Assembly: GCA_037367355.1 (NCBI GenBank)
Contig: CM074704.1
Location: forward strand, 248,001-312,000
Length of the DNA stretch: 64,000 bases
Origin: Neoscytalidium dimidiatum
Lineage: Eukaryota; Ascomycota; Dothideomycetes; Botryosphaeriales; Botryosphaeriaceae
Reading direction: 5' to 3'
Shown here piece after piece: positions 60,560 through 64,000 of the stretch; positions within the stretch are counted from its first letter, which is position 1, and every line of letters begins with the position of its first letter. The notes beneath the pieces were generated by a model. The model saw nothing but the letters and a program-made list of their open reading frames with translations, was not told where the DNA came from and ran no database searches. A program made the position numbers and the translations under genes.

Positions 60560-61590
60560 GCTTCTAGTGCAGCCTTCCCGTTAGATTCTATTTGGAGCAA
60601 ACGAAAAATTCTCAATTTCCTCATGACCTCTCTCATCCTTCCACAAATCATTGTTTAAAAAGTTCTCAAATATAATAAGCACTCGGAATGGGATATATTG
60701 GGCGACTGGCCCGACGTTCTGGTGGTGAAAATGGCCTCTTTGTGGCGCTGATTGCGTGTGACTGCAACCATATATGGATAGAAACGATTAAATACTACCT
60801 CGAGATGTAATGGCTGGCTAGAGACTCTCTGCTCTATTCACGGCCACTGGTCTGAATAAGTGGAGCGTGTCACACTTTTAAGTCCCTTTGACATCACATT
60901 CCAACATCGCAACGGGGTGGCTTGGCCATATGGAAGCTCCGCCCCTCATCATACGTCAGTGGGATTCGCAGTAATTGCCTATTTTGACACCAACACTTCG
61001 TATCGTGAGCAGCGGAATGTGCCGGCTCCTTCACAGTGTCATCCCCGATGCAAGATGTCTCAGGTGCCTCATGTTTAAGGCTTCCATGTGATGTCACGGA
61101 GGACTGCCTGCATGAGAGGTTCTTATGGCCATCATGTCCAATCTGGAAAATGCTGAAGGAGTTTAGCCTACTCTGATCAGTTCATTTGCCTTGAATAGTT
61201 GGCCTCGATCCGCCACAATCACACTGGGCTTGACAAGGGTGGTGTCGTTAGCCGAGATCCCCGCGATTCGTAAGCCCCAGTCAGCTCCGCTGAGCTCCCA
61301 CGTGACAACGCAAACTTCTCTACATTTGGTAGAGTAATGATCATAGCACGACGACATCCAGGAGGCAGCTTAGTTCGCGATTAAATTCCAGTATGACCTT
61401 GCACAAAATTTGCATCACCTTCGACAAGTGTGGTGCACGCAGATCATTTGATTGAGCTTGATCGGAACAAATATCAGAGATCTGATAACAAAATGTAATG
61501 CGCTGAATCCAATCAAACACCGAGGGGGCTCGGCAAACCACAATTTGAACTCGGATTGCCAAAAGGGTACTGTAATCCGGCCCCCATTAC
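60560..61590. other. Intergenic, no supported gene
   Basis: Ordinary composition; short frames only, none with a motif. Divergent promoter space between the carboxylesterase (minus) and the amidohydrolase remnant (plus). Confidence 0.5.
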
Positions 61591-61597
61591 GTCAAGC

Positions 61598-61607
61598 TAT
61601 ATAAATA
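61598..61607 (+). promoter_or_regulatory. TATA box before the amidohydrolase remnant
   Basis: TATATAAATA about 205 bp upstream of the ATG at 61811, so a long leader is implied, or this is a coincidental match. Confidence 0.35.
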
Positions 61608-61623
61608 CTTTGCTTCGGACAAC

Positions 61624-61675
61624 GTAGACGCCGAGTGGCCGAGAAAATCTATAAGTGCTCGGATACCGCGTCTAC
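61624..61675. repeat. Nested stem-loop of 52 bases
   Basis: An 8-bp outer stem (61624-61631 with 61668-61675, GTAGACGC/GCGTCTAC) encloses a second 5-bp stem (61639-61643 with 61658-61662, CCGAG/CTCGG). It lies between a TATA box and the amidohydrolase start. The GGCCGAG stretch resembles a tRNA box A, but no tRNA fold can be drawn. Confidence 0.55.
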
Positions 61676-61810
61676 AAAGCCCACAAAAAATGATCAACGC
61701 TTTAGACAGCTTATATAGAGAAGTTTGTAATAAGAATAGAGCTATCTTGATAACTCTAAGGTAATTCTAGGCCATCTATATCGCTTCTTTCAGGTTTATA
61801 CCTTTTTATT

Positions 61811-62403
61811 ATGCGTCTCCATTCTAGCCTCCTGGCTATCGCCCTTGGTTCTCTCCCTCAACCAGTGTCTGGATCATCGGTTCTGTTCCGCGGTGGCACT
61901 ATGGTTGGATGAAATGAGGGATTGCACAGCTTGGAGGTGACCCAAAAGGGGTCACTTTTTATTAAGGATGATCCCATTGTCGATGTATTTGCTAGAGGTG
62001 AGGAACCAGCTAGTCTAGCCAGGATTAAGAGCAATGAGATCATTGATGCTACCGACAAAATGATTACCACCGGCTTCGTGGATATGCATCGGCAATAGTG
62101 GGAGATATTCGGGCGTAACTGCTGATTGGCTAACACTGTTTGGGACTATTTTCTGCACAAGCATTCACCGGGAGGTTTAGCTGCTATTACTCCCGAAGAT
62201 ATGTACCATGCACAGTTCATTGGAGTTTATGACGGATTGAATGTAGGGGTGACGACTATGTTTGACAATGCCCATCACTCTTTCATGAAGGCTGAAGGTA
62301 AGGATGGCTTACAGAGCTCTCTTAAAAGCGACGCTAGAGTTTTCCATGCGTACACCATCGGCTCTAGGGTCATAATGTTACCTTGCAAGAACAAATTACT
62401 ATA
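61811..62403 (+). pseudogene. Decayed secreted amidohydrolase gene, N-terminal part
   Basis: One plus-strand frame reads as a metal-dependent amidohydrolase, a superfamily of hydrolases acting on amide, amine or halide groups of small ring compounds. It opens with a signal-like MRLHSSLLAIALGSLPQPVSG, then VLFRGGTMVG, IIDATDKMITTGFVDMHRQ and VWDYFLHKHSPGGLAAITPEDMY, with GLNVGVTTMFDNAHHS further on. Stops interrupt at 61910-61912, 62096-62098 and 62123-62125. The HxH metal motif expected after GFVD reads HRQ, so the second histidine is also lost. Similarity ends near 62370; the catalytic C-terminal two thirds is absent. It is not functional. Confidence 0.75.
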
Positions 62404-62650
62404 GTAATAGAGATTCCCGCCGCCGCCGTTGGGGCCTGACTGACGAAATGCAGGGATTGTGAATTGAGTCTTCTTACAATGATACTCAGCACGTATATAA
62501 TGTCGTCAAATACTAACTTCGGCATGCAAGAATAAATAGAGAGGAATAAAGGGATATCATACAGATTGAGATGCCTAGTACACCTTCTAGATACATAAAG
62601 GCAGAATAAGCGGCAAGCGAGACCATTTCACGATGCTATTTAGATAGATC
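62404..62650. other. Spacer between convergent amidohydrolase remnant and HET-type gene
   Basis: No gene seen. It should hold the 3' untranslated region of the HET-type gene. Confidence 0.4.
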
Positions 62651-62654
62651 AGCT

Positions 62655-63955
62655 CTAGTCTAGCAAGACATCGTGGACAAAAAAAATAGGCAGAGGCTTT
62701 TGATCACCCCAGTCGAACACGCCTAGCCATGTCCATGCCTCCCCACGGCCCTGTTTCCTTCCACAAAGAGCAAACAGCGGTCCTTGTGATGGTCCTCGAT
62801 ATAAGCTTGCAAGAGCACGACTCCCTTGAGGAAACTCTTCTGCACTATGGACATCCGCTGCAGGTACTTCCTCTTGCAATGGCTGAAGAAGCATACCCTC
62901 ACTGTATCTTCCATCAATCAATGATTGCTTAACAAATGTGTGCAGTGGGGGAGCTGTAGAGAGGTTGTACGCAGAAGGAACTCCCTTGTAAAACTGTATT
63001 TCGGAAACGCCCCATTCGGCACGCAGATGCATTGATGAGTAGTCATGAGGCACAAAGGTTTCAATAAAACCTATACGAGACATGCTACCGTCATACGCGG
63101 GGAATCGTAGTAACCGTTCGCTGCTTCTTTCTAGCGGGAGACCTGGTTGCGAAGGAGCCCATCTGAGACCAACTTGCGTCAATCTGGGTGCTTCTGAAAG
63201 CAGGAAACCAGTGTAAACACGAGCATTTCCAACCGGTCGGTCGCGTCTGGTGAGAGAGCGGTCTTTCGCAGATTCTTTCCAGAGGTTCGAGGCTTCTTTG
63301 ATCGCGTCTTTCCCCACCAAAAGTGACCAGATGATCACATCATCACCTGGTCTGGATGCAAAGCGATGTACGAGCAAAGAAGCTGCCTCAGAAACGCTAA
63401 CGAAGCCGTAGCCAGTTCGTTCAGCCATCTTGATGGCGTCATATGAGACATCAAAGTTGCCTCTATTTTGCCATCTTCTTACATGAGCCTGCGATGGCGT
63501 CGTTTGTGCAATGGTATTCTTCTGCAGCCAATCTCCAGGATCAGGCGGGGGGAGAAGCTGGTAGCTGGTGAGCATCAGGATACCGATGTTAATTCGGCCA
63601 TGACTGCTGACCACTTGGAGAACATCTTTGAGGGGGAGATATGCGTTTTCATTCCCAGATTTACACAATAAGAAGATTTGTGCTCGTCCTCGAAGTGCCT
63701 CCAATAGGGTCCAGGCTCTTATGTTCCAATCGCAAACAAGTAAGGTGGCCAAAATTGACTCTCGAAGAGCCACGGCGTCTGGAATCATACTCGTTTGCCT
63801 CTTCAGTATAATGGATACATCGATCTCCATCAGGTCTTTGTCGCAAACGAGCACCACTTTTGATCCTAAGAAGACGCCGTTAATGGTCATGATGGCTTCC
63901 CATCTGAGGTCATGCGGGGTTGGTATGCCTGATTGTCGTAAGTCATTATTGTTAT
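62655..63955 (-). CDS. HET-type protein, C-terminal exon; start outside the window
   Basis: Open minus-strand frame of over 400 codons. The ATG at 63890 is probably internal: the frame continues upstream to 63962, and a possible TAG acceptor after CTAAAG lies at 63956-63958. The stretch LVCDWNIRAWTLLEALRGRAQIFLLCK resembles the segment that follows the HET core in many fungal HET-domain proteins (where RAWT(F/L)xE is conserved). Next comes a variable region with VRRWQNRGNFDVSYDAIKMA and DDVIIWSLLVG. The C-terminus (YRGPSQGPLFALCGRK, EAWTWLGVFDW) has no domain I know. The HET core itself would be in upstream exons beyond the window, so the call is tentative. Confidence 0.55.
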
Positions 63956-64000
63956 CTAATCTTTAGCGCATCCGTTTCATAGAATAGTTTGAGAAAGGCT

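Overview
The window comes from a filamentous ascomycete. Evidence: spliced genes with short introns (52-114 bp) carrying GT..AG ends and CTAAC-type branch sites, secreted carbohydrate-active enzymes, a cytochrome P450, HET-type proteins, and one block of DNA with the mark of repeat-induced point mutation (RIP). In that block CA and TG dinucleotides are almost absent, TA is in great excess and CG is kept. I cannot name the species.

Layout. (1) 1-4960, ordinary base composition: the 3'-truncated minus-strand gene for a secreted intradiol dioxygenase, then two decayed glycoside hydrolase genes on the minus strand (GH27 alpha-galactosidase, 2168-3420; GH78-type alpha-L-rhamnosidase, 3764-4960). 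(2) About 4995-48262, a 43-kb RIP-mutated transposon island with no host gene. It contains four copies of one Ty3/gypsy element (about 6.1 kb, 233-bp LTRs, 4-bp target duplications), at least five copies of one Tad/I-type LINE (about 6.2 kb, TAAA-type 3' tail), and a gag fragment of another LTR retroelement. (3) 48263-64000, ordinary composition, all intact genes on the minus strand: a three-exon P450, a secreted GH43-like enzyme with a discoidin domain, a three-exon HET-domain protein, a secreted type-B carboxylesterase, and part of a second HET-type protein. A plus-strand amidohydrolase pseudogene lies between the last two.

The island can be read as a history. LINE copies came first and gypsy elements inserted into them; LINE D then inserted into LINE C, and LINE E lies inside gypsy-4. 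Gypsy-1 (+) and gypsy-2 (-) have mismatched flanks, but exchanging the flanks restores exact 4-bp target duplications on both (tatt/tatt and taac/taac) and continuous LINE sequence on both. So 14102-17882 was inverted by recombination between the two inverted elements. Gypsy-4 interrupts LINE C, whose 5' end reappears at 47238. Gypsy-3 has flanks from two different LINE copies and looks like the product of a deletion between two elements.

The host genes do not form a recognisable biosynthetic cluster. They look like an accessory, secretome-rich region (plant-polymer enzymes, P450, esterase, HET proteins) beside a heterochromatin-like island, with several genes already decayed. I found no clearly new system. 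The best-supported unusual observations are the reconstructable rearrangements in the island and a GC-AG intron in a HET gene.
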